Counted from the stretch's first letter, positions 8,039 to 16,482 are shown. The stretch: 64,000 nt of DNA from Roseovarius aestuarii (GCA_027214255.1 JAPWHL010000019.1:1-64000); one strand, 5' to 3'. The notes: generated by a model from the sequence alone, not told the origin. Numbers and translations are program-made.

Positions 8039-9589
8039 TCACACCAGTTCTTCGGGCACACCGGGCAGATTGCGACCGAACCGGCGCGCTGCTGCAACAG
8101 GGTAAGAAAGAACAAACCCTTGACGATCCTCGGGCGCGCGGTCTGCGTTGTCCTTGGCCAACTGCCGCCACGTGGCTACGGCCGTCTCCGGATCATAGGC
8201 TGCGGCCGGAGCATCCTCGGGCAACCAATGCTGAAAACACCGGCGGCGCATTGTGTTCACCGTATCCGCCCCACGCAAGGTCACGCCTGCCTCGGTATCC
8301 CAACGCAGGCTGCGACCGTTAAGGTTAGCCGACGAAACAAGCGCCGCCGCGTCATCGAAAATGGACACCTTGGCATGCAGATAGACCAACGGGGCCTCTT
8401 GCAAGGCGCTTCGGCCATGACTGTACGATTGTTTGGGCTGCGCGGGGGACATGACAAAGCACCGCTCTTTAAATGCCTTGCGCACCAATCCTACACATTT
8501 AGCCTGAAGGTATTCACCATAACGCGCGTCGCTGGACGTTGATCCCTCAAAGGCAACGTCATCCGGCGCTCCGGGCAGGACCAGCAGCAGATTTAACCGC
8601 GCATTGGCGCGCGCTGCCCGCACCAACGCACGGGCCAATGAGACGCTGCGAAAATATTGGGTTTCCAGGTAAATCAACTGGCTAGATTTCTCAAACCACT
8701 CAAGATGCGCGCGCTCGATCCCAGTATCGACCGGCTTTGGAGACATGCGGAATGTCTCGCGCGGATGCCGGGCAGATAACGTGCGCACCAGATTTGGCAA
8801 ACGCGACGCGGTACGATCACCATTCGCGACTGGCGTGATTTCGTTCAGGTGATCACGCGCGTCGGCTGCGGCGGGGCCATCAATCAAGACCTGCGTGTCA
8901 TGCCATGTCTGCGCGCCGGGCCTGTCATGTTCGGGCGTATCATAGCGCCGTTCGTTCAGATCCAGACCACCAATGTACAGCCGCTGACCATCAAACACCG
9001 CCAGTTTCTGATGATGGGTTACAGGCACAATTGCCGGAATGGGCCACGTTTTCGCCCTCAGTTGAGGATGCTTACCACGCAGATAGGGCGTCAGGCCGGG
9101 CATGTGTTTCAGATCATGGCACGCGTCCTCAAACGGCAGTTCATTCAGGCGTGCAGCCTCGGCGCCGATTTTGCGCAAGATTTTGGATCGCAACATAACA
9201 CGCGGCACCAACCCCATACGCGCCGGATGCAGCAAAGGCAGCAACGTCATCAAATCGGGGTTCCCGGATGCCTCGCCCGCAGCCTTTAATGCAGTCACCG
9301 AGCGCCATGTCATGCGATGTAAATCCGGTGCAACAACAGGATCAAAATCCGTCAACAACAAGCGAAATTTCACCCCACGCGCCAACGTATGCGCAATCAG
9401 ATCGGCCCAGGTTTCGCCAATTGCTCGCGCTTCGTGCGAACATAACCGCGTGCATGGATCAAACACCCGAAAACCTGCCGAAATCTCGGACTCGGCCTCC
9501 AGAAACAACCGCTCGAACACTGGATACGCCTCTGACGCCGTCAGAAACAGCTGTACCGCACTTGAAGCGTTATCATCGGATCGGCCCAT
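8039..9589 (-). CDS. phospholipase D-like protein (cardiolipin synthase/PLD superfamily)
   Basis: A 516-residue protein with two HxKxxxxD catalytic motifs: the first at His193, Lys195 and Asp200, the second near residue 405 (YLHAKVSIFD, followed by SSANLNGRS). The pair forms one active site that breaks or exchanges phosphodiester bonds, usually of phospholipids. No signal peptide or membrane segment is seen, so it is cytoplasmic or peripheral. It begins directly at the end of the sensor kinase gene, placing it last in the nepR-ecfG-kinase operon. That links it to stress-dependent membrane lipid changes by inference. Confidence 0.82.
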   Translation of the reverse strand: MGRSDDNASSAVQLFLTASEAYPVFERLFLEAESEISAGFRVFDPCTRLCSHEARAIGETWADLIAHTLARGVKFRLLLTDFDPVVAPDLHRMTWRSVTALKAAGEASGNPDLMTLLPLLHPARMGLVPRVMLRSKILRKIGAEAARLNELPFEDACHDLKHMPGLTPYLRGKHPQLRAKTWPIPAIVPVTHHQKLAVFDGQRLYIGGLDLNERRYDTPEHDRPGAQTWHDTQVLIDGPAAADARDHLNEITPVANGDRTASRLPNLVRTLSARHPRETFRMSPKPVDTGIERAHLEWFEKSSQLIYLETQYFRSVSLARALVRAARANARLNLLLVLPGAPDDVAFEGSTSSDARYGEYLQAKCVGLVRKAFKERCFVMSPAQPKQSYSHGRSALQEAPLVYLHAKVSIFDDAAALVSSANLNGRSLRWDTEAGVTLRGADTVNTMRRRCFQHWLPEDAPAAAYDPETAVATWRQLAKDNADRAPEDRQGFVLSYPVAAARRFGRNLPGVPEELV

Positions 9590-11329
9590 TCAATGATCCG
9601 CCGGATCATGCGAGAATTCCTCGACGTTGAAAGTAACCGCGACAGTATAGGTCGCATCGGTGATTTCGGTCTGTACTTCACCGCCCAATTGCGAGGCAAA
9701 CGCGCGGATCAGTTGACTGCCCAGCCCTGTTCCAGCCAGTTCTTCTGTGGCATCCGGCGAGATGGAATTTTCACAAACCAAACGCGCAATCCCCGGCTCA
9801 ATCAAAGTCAGGGATGCCCGCATTCTCGCCCGCCCCCGCGATGAGGCAGCGGCGTATTTAACAGCATTCGTCGCCAGCTCCGACGCCAGCAAAGCCAGCG
9901 GGACCGCCTGATCGGGCAGCAGGATCACGTTCTCAAAATCGCTGTCATAGTCCATATTGTCACCAGCTTCTGCGCCCGCCACCACCAGATGATTGAACAA
10001 TTCAGTCAACAAAGCGCCCGCGTTGGTCTGGCTGAGGTTTTCAGCCTGATAGAGATTGCGATGCACCGTCGCCAAGCCCAGAATACGCTCCTGCAAACGT
10101 TTCAGCGTTGCCACGGTTTCCGGGCGCTTTGCCTTACGGATTTTCATATTCATGATCGACGAAATCAGTTGCAGGTTGTTCTTGACCCGATGATGAACCT
10201 CTTTCAGCAGCACGTTCTTTTCGCGCAATGCATCTTCCATCTGGGCCTCGTCATCCAGCAGGCTGAACGCCATTTCGGAAAACGCATCTTCCAATTCTTC
10301 CAACTCACTGGAAAGGGTACGGTTGCGCGCACTGGTATCAAAACTGCGGGTTTTCGCGAAAATCTGCATCTTGCGGCACAGTCCCGCCACATGGCGTACG
10401 ACCAGCTGATCAACCGCCAGATAAGAGACTCCCAAACTGGCCAGAAACATCAAAAGCGGCACAATAAGAGGCGTCAGAGGGACTCCGAGAATTGTGAACG
10501 TATCACGTTCGATCGGCCATACCGCCAAAGCATAAGCCAGGCCGGGGATGAGGGGCACGACGGCAAAGTTCCGTTTTGCTCCGGATCTATCATGCCCGAC
10601 AAACGTGACCGATGGATTGCCCGCCAGTTGCGCCAATGGAATGTTGCCCGGCAAGGACATCAGATTGTCCTTCAGCCCGGATTGCGACGATAGGATCGCA
10701 CCATCCGCGTTAAAAGTGGTCAGGCTGATCGGTCGTTTTTCGGCGTTTTCATCAACCTGGTTCGCAACCAAATGAACCGGCATCGAAATCGAGATATAGC
10801 CCGAGAAAGCACCTTCATCAAAAACCGGATGGAGGATGTTGATCACGTTTTCTCGGCTGACTGTCGGCCTGTCGATAGCCGCAATCGACGGTTGTGGATG
10901 CATCATTCCATCACCGATCCGCGTGGATTGACTTAGATCAACAGGGGTGGCGGCGGACGAGCATGTCACCATACCATCCTCAGGCACGAACCCGATGAAC
11001 GAATACCTGCCGTTTTCCTCCAGGTATTTCCCCAAGTAGCGCCGACAGCTTTCTGGGTCATCCTGAATGAGCTGCAGAATCGAGCTAAGGGCCTCGGCCG
11101 CGCCGAAAGCGCGCTCGATCACCTGACGTTCGCCAAAAGCGGCACGGTTTGTTAAGGCCAGCAACGTTAATTCAGAATGGCTGCGCACCTCTTCCGAGAG
11201 ATAGCGCGTTTGCATGATACCCATGACGCCAATGGGCAGCAGCGCCAACGCCAAAACTGCTGCCACGCGAAACCTTAGCCCACGCGAGATAGGCCGCCTT
11301 GGCGCAGAGTCGGTCCTGATCTCTGGCAT
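9590..11329 (-). CDS. HisKA_2/HWE-type sensor histidine kinase of the general stress response
   Basis: A 579-residue membrane sensor kinase. Transmembrane helices lie at about 22-42 and 286-306 and enclose a sensor domain of about 240 residues on the periplasmic side. A HAMP-like linker follows, then the HisKA_2 box around residues 377-390 (EVHHRVKNNLQL, phospho-acceptor His379 or 380) and an ATPase domain (ASELATNAVKYA). Kinases of this class phosphorylate PhyR in alphaproteobacteria. It starts at the base where ecfG ends, so it is coupled to ecfG and is the probable PhyK-like input. The signal sensed is not known. Confidence 0.85.
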   Translation of the reverse strand: MPEIRTDSAPRRPISRGLRFRVAAVLALALLPIGVMGIMQTRYLSEEVRSHSELTLLALTNRAAFGERQVIERAFGAAEALSSILQLIQDDPESCRRYLGKYLEENGRYSFIGFVPEDGMVTCSSAATPVDLSQSTRIGDGMMHPQPSIAAIDRPTVSRENVINILHPVFDEGAFSGYISISMPVHLVANQVDENAEKRPISLTTFNADGAILSSQSGLKDNLMSLPGNIPLAQLAGNPSVTFVGHDRSGAKRNFAVVPLIPGLAYALAVWPIERDTFTILGVPLTPLIVPLLMFLASLGVSYLAVDQLVVRHVAGLCRKMQIFAKTRSFDTSARNRTLSSELEELEDAFSEMAFSLLDDEAQMEDALREKNVLLKEVHHRVKNNLQLISSIMNMKIRKAKRPETVATLKRLQERILGLATVHRNLYQAENLSQTNAGALLTELFNHLVVAGAEAGDNMDYDSDFENVILLPDQAVPLALLASELATNAVKYAAASSRGRARMRASLTLIEPGIARLVCENSISPDATEELAGTGLGSQLIRAFASQLGGEVQTEITDATYTVAVTFNVEEFSHDPADH

Positions 11330-11886
11330 CAGAACGCAGTCGCTCTGTTCTTTCCGATCACTGCCATCGTCGCCTGATCTGTCATTTCAATGGCCTCATC
11401 GTCATCCAGGTGCATTAACTCGGCCAGCCGTTGCCGACCTCGGTTTGCACGGCTTTTGATGGTGCCCACGGCAACCCCACACATATCGGCCGCTTCTTCG
11501 TATGAGAACCCCGAAGCGCCAACCAAGATCAACGTTTCGCGCTGTTCATCCGGCAACTGATCAAACGCCCTGCGAAAATCGCGCATCTGCAAACGTCCGT
11601 CATGTGCCGGCTTTTCCGACATGCCTTCGGTAAAGACACCGTCCACATCCGCCACTTCGCGTTTGACCTTGCGACGACTGGAGTAATAGGTATTGCGCAG
11701 AATGGTGAATAACCACGCACGCATGTTTGTGCCAACCTCAAATTTCTCGATATTGGTCCAAGCCTTGACGACCGTATCTTGCACCATATCATCAGCTGTC
11801 GCGCCATTGCGCGTCAGGCTAAGGGCAAAAGCCCGCAGTGCCGGCAGATGCTCTACCAGCTCGTCGCGTGGATCCGAAGTGTTCAT
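11329..11886 (-). CDS. ecfG: EcfG-type RNA polymerase sigma factor
   Basis: A 185-residue ECF sigma factor. Region 2 spans about residues 12-75 (TADDMVQDTVVKAW, then MRAWLFTILRN) and region 4 about 108-160 (LPDEQRETLILVGASGFSYE and the helix GVAVGTIKSRANRGR). It directs RNA polymerase to GGAAC-N16/17-CGTT promoters of the general stress response. The ATG overlaps the nepR stop by 4 bases, so anti-sigma and sigma are made together. Eight close copies of its target motif lie within 12 kb of this gene, including one driving its own operon. The family assignment rests on context as well as sequence. Confidence 0.92.
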   Translation of the reverse strand: MNTSDPRDELVEHLPALRAFALSLTRNGATADDMVQDTVVKAWTNIEKFEVGTNMRAWLFTILRNTYYSSRRKVKREVADVDGVFTEGMSEKPAHDGRLQMRDFRRAFDQLPDEQRETLILVGASGFSYEEAADMCGVAVGTIKSRANRGRQRLAELMHLDDDEAIEMTDQATMAVIGKNRATAF

Positions 11887-12047
11887 TTTGGGTCATCCGT
11901 CCCTGAACTGTCATCCTGTTGTTTCAGTTGCGCCAGCAGATCCTTGAACCGGTCGGGCAGCTCTTCCTCGACTTTCTCCCGGAACACTCTGCGCAGGTTG
12001 TCGTCGATCTGCTGCAGCGTCCGCGCGTTCGGTTGTTCTTTTCCCAT
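11883..12047 (-). CDS. nepR: NepR anti-sigma factor
   Basis: A 54-residue protein with the NepR core LQQIDDNLRRVFREKVEEEL (residues about 9-28), the two-helix element that holds EcfG in unstressed cells and is captured by phosphorylated PhyR. The ATG at 12047 is preceded by GGCGGA; longer in-frame starts would overlap the promoter. It overlaps ecfG by 4 bases and is divergent from phyR, the standard alphaproteobacterial layout. Confidence 0.92.
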   Translation of the reverse strand: MGKEQPNARTLQQIDDNLRRVFREKVEEELPDRFKDLLAQLKQQDDSSGTDDPK

Positions 12048-12090
12048 AGGTCCGCCTGATGCTAAAAATCGCGTAAGTAACACTTTCTTT

Positions 12091-12115
12091 GGAACCAAAC
12101 GCCCCGCTGCGTGTT
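12091..12115 (+). promoter_or_regulatory. EcfG-type promoter of phyR
   Basis: GGAAC (12091-12095), 16-base spacer, TGTT (12112-12115), one base off the CGTT consensus. The phyR start codon lies 37 bases downstream. Confidence 0.75.
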
Positions 12116-12122
12116 TGGTTCC
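12098..12122 (-). promoter_or_regulatory. EcfG-type promoter of nepR-ecfG
   Basis: On the minus strand GGAAC (12122-12118), 16-base spacer, CGTT (12101-12098); a full consensus match. It gives autoregulation of the sigma factor operon. It overlaps the phyR promoter almost completely. Confidence 0.85.
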
Positions 12123-12152
12123 AAAGAAAGTTATATTTTCGGGAAAAAAAGA

Positions 12153-12968
12153 ATGACAGCACAGATCACCGACCAGGACTTGACCACTCAGATCGGCGCA
12201 AATCTACCATTTCTCCGGCGCTATGCGCGGGCGCTGACCGGAAATCAGACAAGCGGCGATACTTATGCCGCCACAACACTTGAGGCAATCCTGACCGACC
12301 GCAGCACATTGGAGACATCCATGGCTGTCAAACCGGCCTTGTTCAAAGTGCTGCACACGATCTGGCAAAGCAGTAAAAGCACCGCGGTTTCTGGGGCTGA
12401 AGACGGCCTTGAAGGGGCCGCGCAAAAACACATGGCCCGTCTGACAGAAAACACACGCGAGGCATTGTTGCTGCACACGATTGAAGAGTTCACCTTTGGT
12501 GAAGTGGCTGCGATCATGGGCATTGAACAAACCGAAGCCGAGCATCTGGTCGCTGTCGCCCACCGCGAAATGGCCGACAGCATCGCCGGAAGCGTCCTGA
12601 TCATCGAGGATGAGCCAGTCATTGCCATGGATCTGGAAAGCCTTGTCTGCGATCTGGGCCATCGCGTGACAGCCATCGCGCGCACCCGCACCGAAGCCAT
12701 GGAAAAAGGATCCGCCGACAAACCGGATTTGATTTTGGCCGACATCCGGTTGGCGGACAATTCATCAGGAATTGATGCGGTGAATGATCTGTTGGGCAAA
12801 TTCGGAACCCTGCCTGTAATCTTTATCACTGCCTACCCCGAGCGCCTGTTGACCGGCGACCGCCCGGAACCTGCGTTCTTGATTTCAAAACCTTACAACG
12901 AAGATCAGGTGCGCTCGGCCGTCAGTCAGGCGATGTTCTTTTCGACGACTGCCACACTCAAGGCATAG
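12153..12968 (+). CDS. phyR: PhyR response regulator (sigma-like domain plus receiver)
   Basis: A 271-residue protein. Residues 1-140 resemble ECF sigma regions 2 and 4 but serve as a decoy that binds NepR; residues 146-265 are a receiver domain. The acidic pair is Glu152/Asp153, the phosphoacceptor Asp197 (LILADIRL), the conserved Lys246, and the FITAYPERLLTG stretch is the FATGUY-type motif of PhyR receivers. Phosphorylation exposes the decoy and frees EcfG. The ATG at 12153 was chosen because earlier in-frame starts fall inside the promoter palindrome. It is divergent from nepR and ends before a strong terminator. Confidence 0.93.
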   Translation: MTAQITDQDLTTQIGANLPFLRRYARALTGNQTSGDTYAATTLEAILTDRSTLETSMAVKPALFKVLHTIWQSSKSTAVSGAEDGLEGAAQKHMARLTENTREALLLHTIEEFTFGEVAAIMGIEQTEAEHLVAVAHREMADSIAGSVLIIEDEPVIAMDLESLVCDLGHRVTAIARTRTEAMEKGSADKPDLILADIRLADNSSGIDAVNDLLGKFGTLPVIFITAYPERLLTGDRPEPAFLISKPYNEDQVRSAVSQAMFFSTTATLKA

Positions 12969-13003
12969 GGCGTCTCACGCTGTTTACCTAAAGGCGATAA
13001 CGC

Positions 13004-13032
13004 AAAAGCCCCGCCAAATTGGCGGGGCTTTT
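13004..13032. terminator. bidirectional intrinsic terminator
   Basis: A perfect 12-bp stem (13004-13015 with 13021-13032) and a 5-base loop, with A and T runs built into the arms. It lies between the convergent phyR and dps genes. Confidence 0.92.
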
Positions 13033-13054
13033 ATTGGCTCTACTGGTTGAACTA

Positions 13055-13552
13055 TTAATCCTTGGAGATTGCACGCAACATCCACGCGGCCTTTTCGTGG
13101 AATGTTGATCGGGCTGTCGCCATGTCGGCGGTCACTGGATCACTAGAGTCCTCGGCCAATTCGATTAAGGCATGCAGGCGATGGGCCACGCGTTCGTGAT
13201 CCTTGGCAAGGCTCTCGCACATGTCGCCGGCGGTGCATCCGTCCTCCAGATCGGTGATCACCGAATCTTTCAACAGGGTTTTCAAACGGTGCGGCGCCAT
13301 CTGGCCCAGCGCGCGGATGCGCTCGGCCAGTTCATCGGCAGCGCCAAACATTTCCTCGTATTGGCCTTCGGTCAGTTTGTGGATCGAAAAGAACAGCGGC
13401 CCTTCCACGTTCCAATGGCACGCATGCGTTTTAAAAATAAGACGATACGTGTCCCCCAGAACATCGGCAAGCCCGGCGGAAATACCTTTTGCATTCTTGA
13501 TACCGGTCTTAACCTTGGCATCTTCGGCTACGATTTTCAGCGCGTCTGTCAT
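13055..13552 (-). CDS. dps: Dps family DNA-protecting ferritin-like protein
   Basis: A 165-residue protein with the Dps signature THACHWNVEGPLFFSIHKLT followed by EEMFGAADELAERI, which carries the inter-subunit ferroxidase His, Asp and Glu ligands. Dps dodecamers oxidise and store iron using peroxide and protect DNA under stress. The ATG at 13552 is preceded by AAGGAG. A full EcfG promoter lies 33 bases upstream (13610-13585), so it belongs to the stress regulon. It shares a terminator with phyR. Confidence 0.93.
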   Translation of the reverse strand: MTDALKIVAEDAKVKTGIKNAKGISAGLADVLGDTYRLIFKTHACHWNVEGPLFFSIHKLTEGQYEEMFGAADELAERIRALGQMAPHRLKTLLKDSVITDLEDGCTAGDMCESLAKDHERVAHRLHALIELAEDSSDPVTADMATARSTFHEKAAWMLRAISKD

Positions 13553-13584
13553 GACTTTCTCCTTTGTCTGATTTTCACCTGCCC

Positions 13585-13610
13585 AACGCAAAACCCTCAC
13601 AGGATGTTCC
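13585..13610 (-). promoter_or_regulatory. EcfG-type promoter of dps
   Basis: On the minus strand GGAAC (13610-13606), 17-base spacer, CGTT (13588-13585). It is correctly placed upstream of the Dps start. Confidence 0.85.
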
Positions 13611-13665
13611 ATATCCTTTGGCCAAACTGACCAATGTTTGTTCTCGGAACCCTGAAACAAAACAG

Positions 13666-13692
13666 GGGCGGCCAATTGGCCACCCCCGGTTC
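13666..13692 (-). terminator. probable terminator of the DUF1328 gene
   Basis: On the minus strand a GGGGTGGCC / GGCCGCCCC stem with one mismatch is followed by a T-rich tract (TGTTTTGTTT). It lies about 20 bases after the stop codon at 13712. Confidence 0.6.
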
Positions 13693-13711
13693 AAACATCT
13701 CTGCGGCCTCT

Positions 13712-13882
13712 TCACGGAGAGCGGCCACGAACCAGTTGCATCAACAACGCCCCGACAAACAGTACGACGAAGATGAAAAACAGGATTTGCGCGATCGATG
13801 CCGTGGCAGACGCGATACCACCAAAGCCCAAAACCCCGGCGATAATGGCGACAACAAAGAAAACGATGGCCCAATATAACAT
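13712..13882 (-). CDS. DUF1328 small membrane protein (YtjA family)
   Basis: A 56-residue protein, almost entirely two membrane helices (residues 1-23 and 27-50) with the family pattern [20 protein letters not shown] then [15 protein letters not shown] and a short basic end. The function of the family is unknown; members are often stress induced. The ATG at 13882 follows AAAGGA. An EcfG consensus site at 13967-13942 precedes it, adding it to the local regulon. Confidence 0.88.
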   Translation of the reverse strand: MLYWAIVFFVVAIIAGVLGFGGIASATASIAQILFFIFVVLFVGALLMQLVRGRSP

Positions 13883-13941
13883 ACGATGTCCTTTCAATTT
13901 CCAGCGTTCCCCACCCAATCAGTGGTCATTTCTGAAAATAG

Positions 13942-13967
13942 AACGCAGCGCGCGGCAGAGTGGTTCC
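13942..13967 (-). promoter_or_regulatory. EcfG-type promoter of the DUF1328 gene
   Basis: On the minus strand GGAAC (13967-13963), 17-base spacer, CGTT (13945-13942), 60 bases before the start codon. Confidence 0.8.
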
Positions 13968-14015
13968 ACGCCTTCACAATGTCGCTTCATAGACCCGGCC
14001 AACATCAGATCTACG

Positions 14016-14408
14016 TCACATCTCGCCGGGCGCCAGCCGACGGCGCTCCCTAAGGAGGCCCATGATCGCCTCATTCGTAAACGGAGCGGGTACGCATATC
14101 TCGGCCAGCGTTACATCCTCATTTAGTGGCGCACGGCCACCGATCCGCACCATAAGCGCGCCATGATTTTGCACCAACGACAAGAACGTTTCGTCCTGCG
14201 TCTGGGCCACCTTGCCATTCAGAAAAACCATGTCCACCCGGCCACCGTCTGAAAGGATGCCGCACGCAATGGATAAGGTGGTTGCGGCCACAACGTTAGC
14301 ATCCTTGTCGGCTGTACGCAGGATGTCGCACAGATCCTCGGATACGAACAAATCAGGTTCGACGACAATGTAACGCAAGTGCATTCGGGGTGTTTCCACA
14401 AGAGTCAT
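14016..14408 (-). CDS. degenerate receiver-domain protein
   Basis: A 130-residue single-domain protein with the layout of a response-regulator receiver: a first strand and acidic pocket (RYIVVEPDLFVSEDLCDIL, residues 12-30), a helix, then the strand that should carry the phosphoacceptor. That strand reads VDMVFLNGKV, with Asn where Asp is expected, and the conserved Lys near the end is not evident. It is therefore probably a pseudo-receiver that cannot be phosphorylated in the usual way. It starts at ATG 14408 (an ATG at 14384 is an alternative) and is divergent from the Crp/Fnr gene. Its partner is unknown. Confidence 0.65.
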   Translation of the reverse strand: MTLVETPRMHLRYIVVEPDLFVSEDLCDILRTADKDANVVAATTLSIACGILSDGGRVDMVFLNGKVAQTQDETFLSLVQNHGALMVRIGGRAPLNEDVTLAEICVPAPFTNEAIMGLLRERRRLAPGEM

Positions 14409-14481
14409 AACACCGGACTATGGAACCAATTTCAGTTTCAGGCATTAAACTGTGACATAGCTGCATGGGAGACCTGACTGT

Positions 14482-15216
14482 ATGGCGACTAAATGCGCCC
14501 AATGCCCTTTGCGCCGCAGCGATTTGTTTGCAGCACTCAGCGACGACGACATCCGGTTCATGGATCGTTTCAAAGTTGGTGAGCTGATCATTGACCCCGG
14601 CACTCCCCTTTTGATGGAAGGGTCCAATAGCCCGCAATTGTTCACCGCCCTTCGCGGTATGGGCCTGCGCTTTAAGACGTTGGAAAACGGGCGGCGACAG
14701 GTTCTGAACTTTGTCTTTCCGGGGGATTTCATTGGCCTTCAGGCCGCAGTTATGGGGGAAATGCAACATTCTGTTCAGGCCAGTTCGGCCATGACTCTAT
14801 GCGTTTTCAACCGGTCCGAGTTCTGGAATTTCTTCAAATCGCACCCCGAACGCGCCTTTGACCTGACATGGCTGGCTGCTGTCTCGGAACATTTCTTGGG
14901 TGAAACTCTGACCTCGGTCGCGCAGCGCAACGCGACTGAAAGGGTGGCGTGGGCCTTGTGCAAGATCATGCAGCGCGGGCACGCTTTGGGGCTGAGTAAA
15001 GGACACACGATGCCCCTGCCATACCGCCAGCAGGATCTGGCGGATGCATTGGGCCTGTCATTGGTTCACACCAACAAAACGCTTGGAAAACTGCGTGATC
15101 GCCAATTGGCAAACTGGGGGGATGGGATGTTGACCGTGAGTGACATTGCCAAGTTGATGCGCATTGCCGGTATGGACGCCGATACAGATTGCCTGCCAAC
15201 ACAGCCCCTGATGTAG
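14482..15216 (+). CDS. Crp/Fnr family transcriptional regulator
   Basis: A 244-residue regulator. Residues about 25-145 form the cyclic-nucleotide-binding-type beta barrel (PGTPLLMEGSNSPQLFTALR, then VLNFVFPGDFIGLQAAV), and residues 160-225 carry the winged helix (RQQDLADALGLSLVHTNKTL). The N-terminus has CAQCPLR, a pair of cysteines seen in FnrL-like branches, but the central cysteine needed for a 4Fe-4S cluster is not evident, so oxygen sensing is doubtful. A GGGAGA ribosome binding site precedes the ATG. It sits within the stress island, divergent from the pseudo-receiver gene. Confidence 0.87.
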   Translation: MATKCAQCPLRRSDLFAALSDDDIRFMDRFKVGELIIDPGTPLLMEGSNSPQLFTALRGMGLRFKTLENGRRQVLNFVFPGDFIGLQAAVMGEMQHSVQASSAMTLCVFNRSEFWNFFKSHPERAFDLTWLAAVSEHFLGETLTSVAQRNATERVAWALCKIMQRGHALGLSKGHTMPLPYRQQDLADALGLSLVHTNKTLGKLRDRQLANWGDGMLTVSDIAKLMRIAGMDADTDCLPTQPLM

Positions 15217-15277
15217 GCACGCGATTGTCGCTTACACGTTCGTTTTCCTGAAACGCTTTGCGCCGCAAGAAAACAGC

Positions 15278-16195
15278 CTAGACGTCCAGATAGGTATCTG
15301 CAGCAGATGCACCACGTTCCCCCAAAGGGCGCGGATCACCGACTGTGCTGTCGGGTTTTGTGTGACGCTCCAACTCGGCGTTGATAGCCCCCCCGATCAA
15401 CAACAAAAAGCCACTGATAAAAAGCCACATAAGCAGGGCGATCACGGCCCCGATAGAACCATAAACTTCGTTGTATGTGCCGAAATTGGCCAGATAGATT
15501 GAAAAACCGACCGACGCGATGGCCCACAACCCGACGGCAAGAACAGCACCCGGCGAGATCCAAGCCACACGTGCTGCCCGCCTGTTCGGACCATAGCGAT
15601 AGACCAGACCGGCCCCTGCCAATAAAATTCCCACGGCAACCAGCCACCTGATCGTTTCGACCGCAAACTGGGCAAAGACCCCCAATGGAACAAAGGCCAT
15701 GACGACCGGGGTGATGATGATCGCCCCAATCGCCGTCAATGCAACCAGCACCAGCGCAAGCGTGAGCCCAAACGCCGTCAGATAATGCCAAATCCCGCGA
15801 CGCTTTCGTTCGTCATAAACGGCGTTCATCCCTTGCATCAACGCAGCAACCCCCGCACGCGCAGACCAGATGGCCAACAATATTGACAGGATCGAGGCCC
15901 AGCCCAACTTGCCTTCATCCGCGTTGGCAAGGGCCTTAATCTGGCCGCTGATCAATCGATACACATCCTCTGGAAACAGAAAATCATATCGTTCTACCAG
16001 TGGCAGAATGGACTGAGGGTCACCAATCACCCCCCATAACGCAATGATAGCGGCAATGGCCGGGAACAGTGCCAGCATCCCAAAAAACGCTATGCCTGCG
16101 GCGATCATAACCAAACGTTTTTCGTCAACCGCGTGGTAGACGCGTTTGGCCACTGACCACCAAACAGCCGGGCCGTGATTTGGCAATGGAACCAT
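15278..16195 (-). CDS. YihY/BrkB family inner-membrane protein
   Basis: About 305 residues with six membrane segments and the family region DEKRLVMIAAGIAFFGMLAL near residues 25-45, followed by ARAGVAALMQGMNAVYDERK at about 113. The family was once called RNase BN by mistake; its true role is unknown. I placed the start at ATG 16195; a TTG at 16198 is directly upstream. It follows the PLDc_N gene with only 3 bases between, so both are likely transcribed from the EcfG promoter at 16507. Confidence 0.85.
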   Translation of the reverse strand: MVPLPNHGPAVWWSVAKRVYHAVDEKRLVMIAAGIAFFGMLALFPAIAAIIALWGVIGDPQSILPLVERYDFLFPEDVYRLISGQIKALANADEGKLGWASILSILLAIWSARAGVAALMQGMNAVYDERKRRGIWHYLTAFGLTLALVLVALTAIGAIIITPVVMAFVPLGVFAQFAVETIRWLVAVGILLAGAGLVYRYGPNRRAARVAWISPGAVLAVGLWAIASVGFSIYLANFGTYNEVYGSIGAVIALLMWLFISGFLLLIGGAINAELERHTKPDSTVGDPRPLGERGASAADTYLDV

Positions 16196-16198
16196 CAA

Positions 16199-16390
16199 TC
16201 AACCTCGCCCGCTGGCCGCGCGCGGGCCTGCGATAAGCCAGAAGATAAAACCGAGAATGGGTAAGAACACGACAAGAAGAATCCACAGCACCTTTTTTCC
16301 AGTGCCGGAATTGGACCCGACGATTGACACAATGGCCCAAACAGCGAGGACCAGAACGATAAAACCCCCAAAACCGGTGTATTGTGTCAT
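16199..16390 (-). CDS. PLDc_N domain small membrane protein
   Basis: A 63-residue protein with two membrane helices (residues 8-25 and 33-54) and the WILLVVFLPILGFIFWLIAG segment that defines the phospholipase D N-terminal (PLDc_N) family. Such stand-alone proteins have no catalytic domain. The ATG at 16390 follows AAGGA. It is the first gene after a minus-strand EcfG promoter and is followed immediately by the YihY-type gene. Confidence 0.85.
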   Translation of the reverse strand: MTQYTGFGGFIVLVLAVWAIVSIVGSNSGTGKKVLWILLVVFLPILGFIFWLIAGPRAASGRG

Positions 16391-16482
16391 TCAGAATGTC
16401 CTTCTTTTGGGTCGTTTCAATGGTCGTTCTGTAAACATGGCGCGATCTAATCACACAGTTTGCACAATGGCATTAACTGTCT

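Larger units (their letters stand above)
12082..12131. repeat. perfect 19-bp inverted repeat in the nepR/phyR intergenic region
   Basis: Arms 12082-12100 and 12113-12131 are exact reverse complements, with a 12-base loop. Each arm contains GGAAC and the complement of GTTTGG, so both promoters of the region are built into the repeat. Confidence 0.92.

Noticed and set aside
14422-14446. GGAAC-N16-CATT upstream of the Crp/Fnr gene as a further EcfG promoter
   Set aside because: The -10 departs from CGTT at its second base, and CATT is weaker support than the other sites; not counted.
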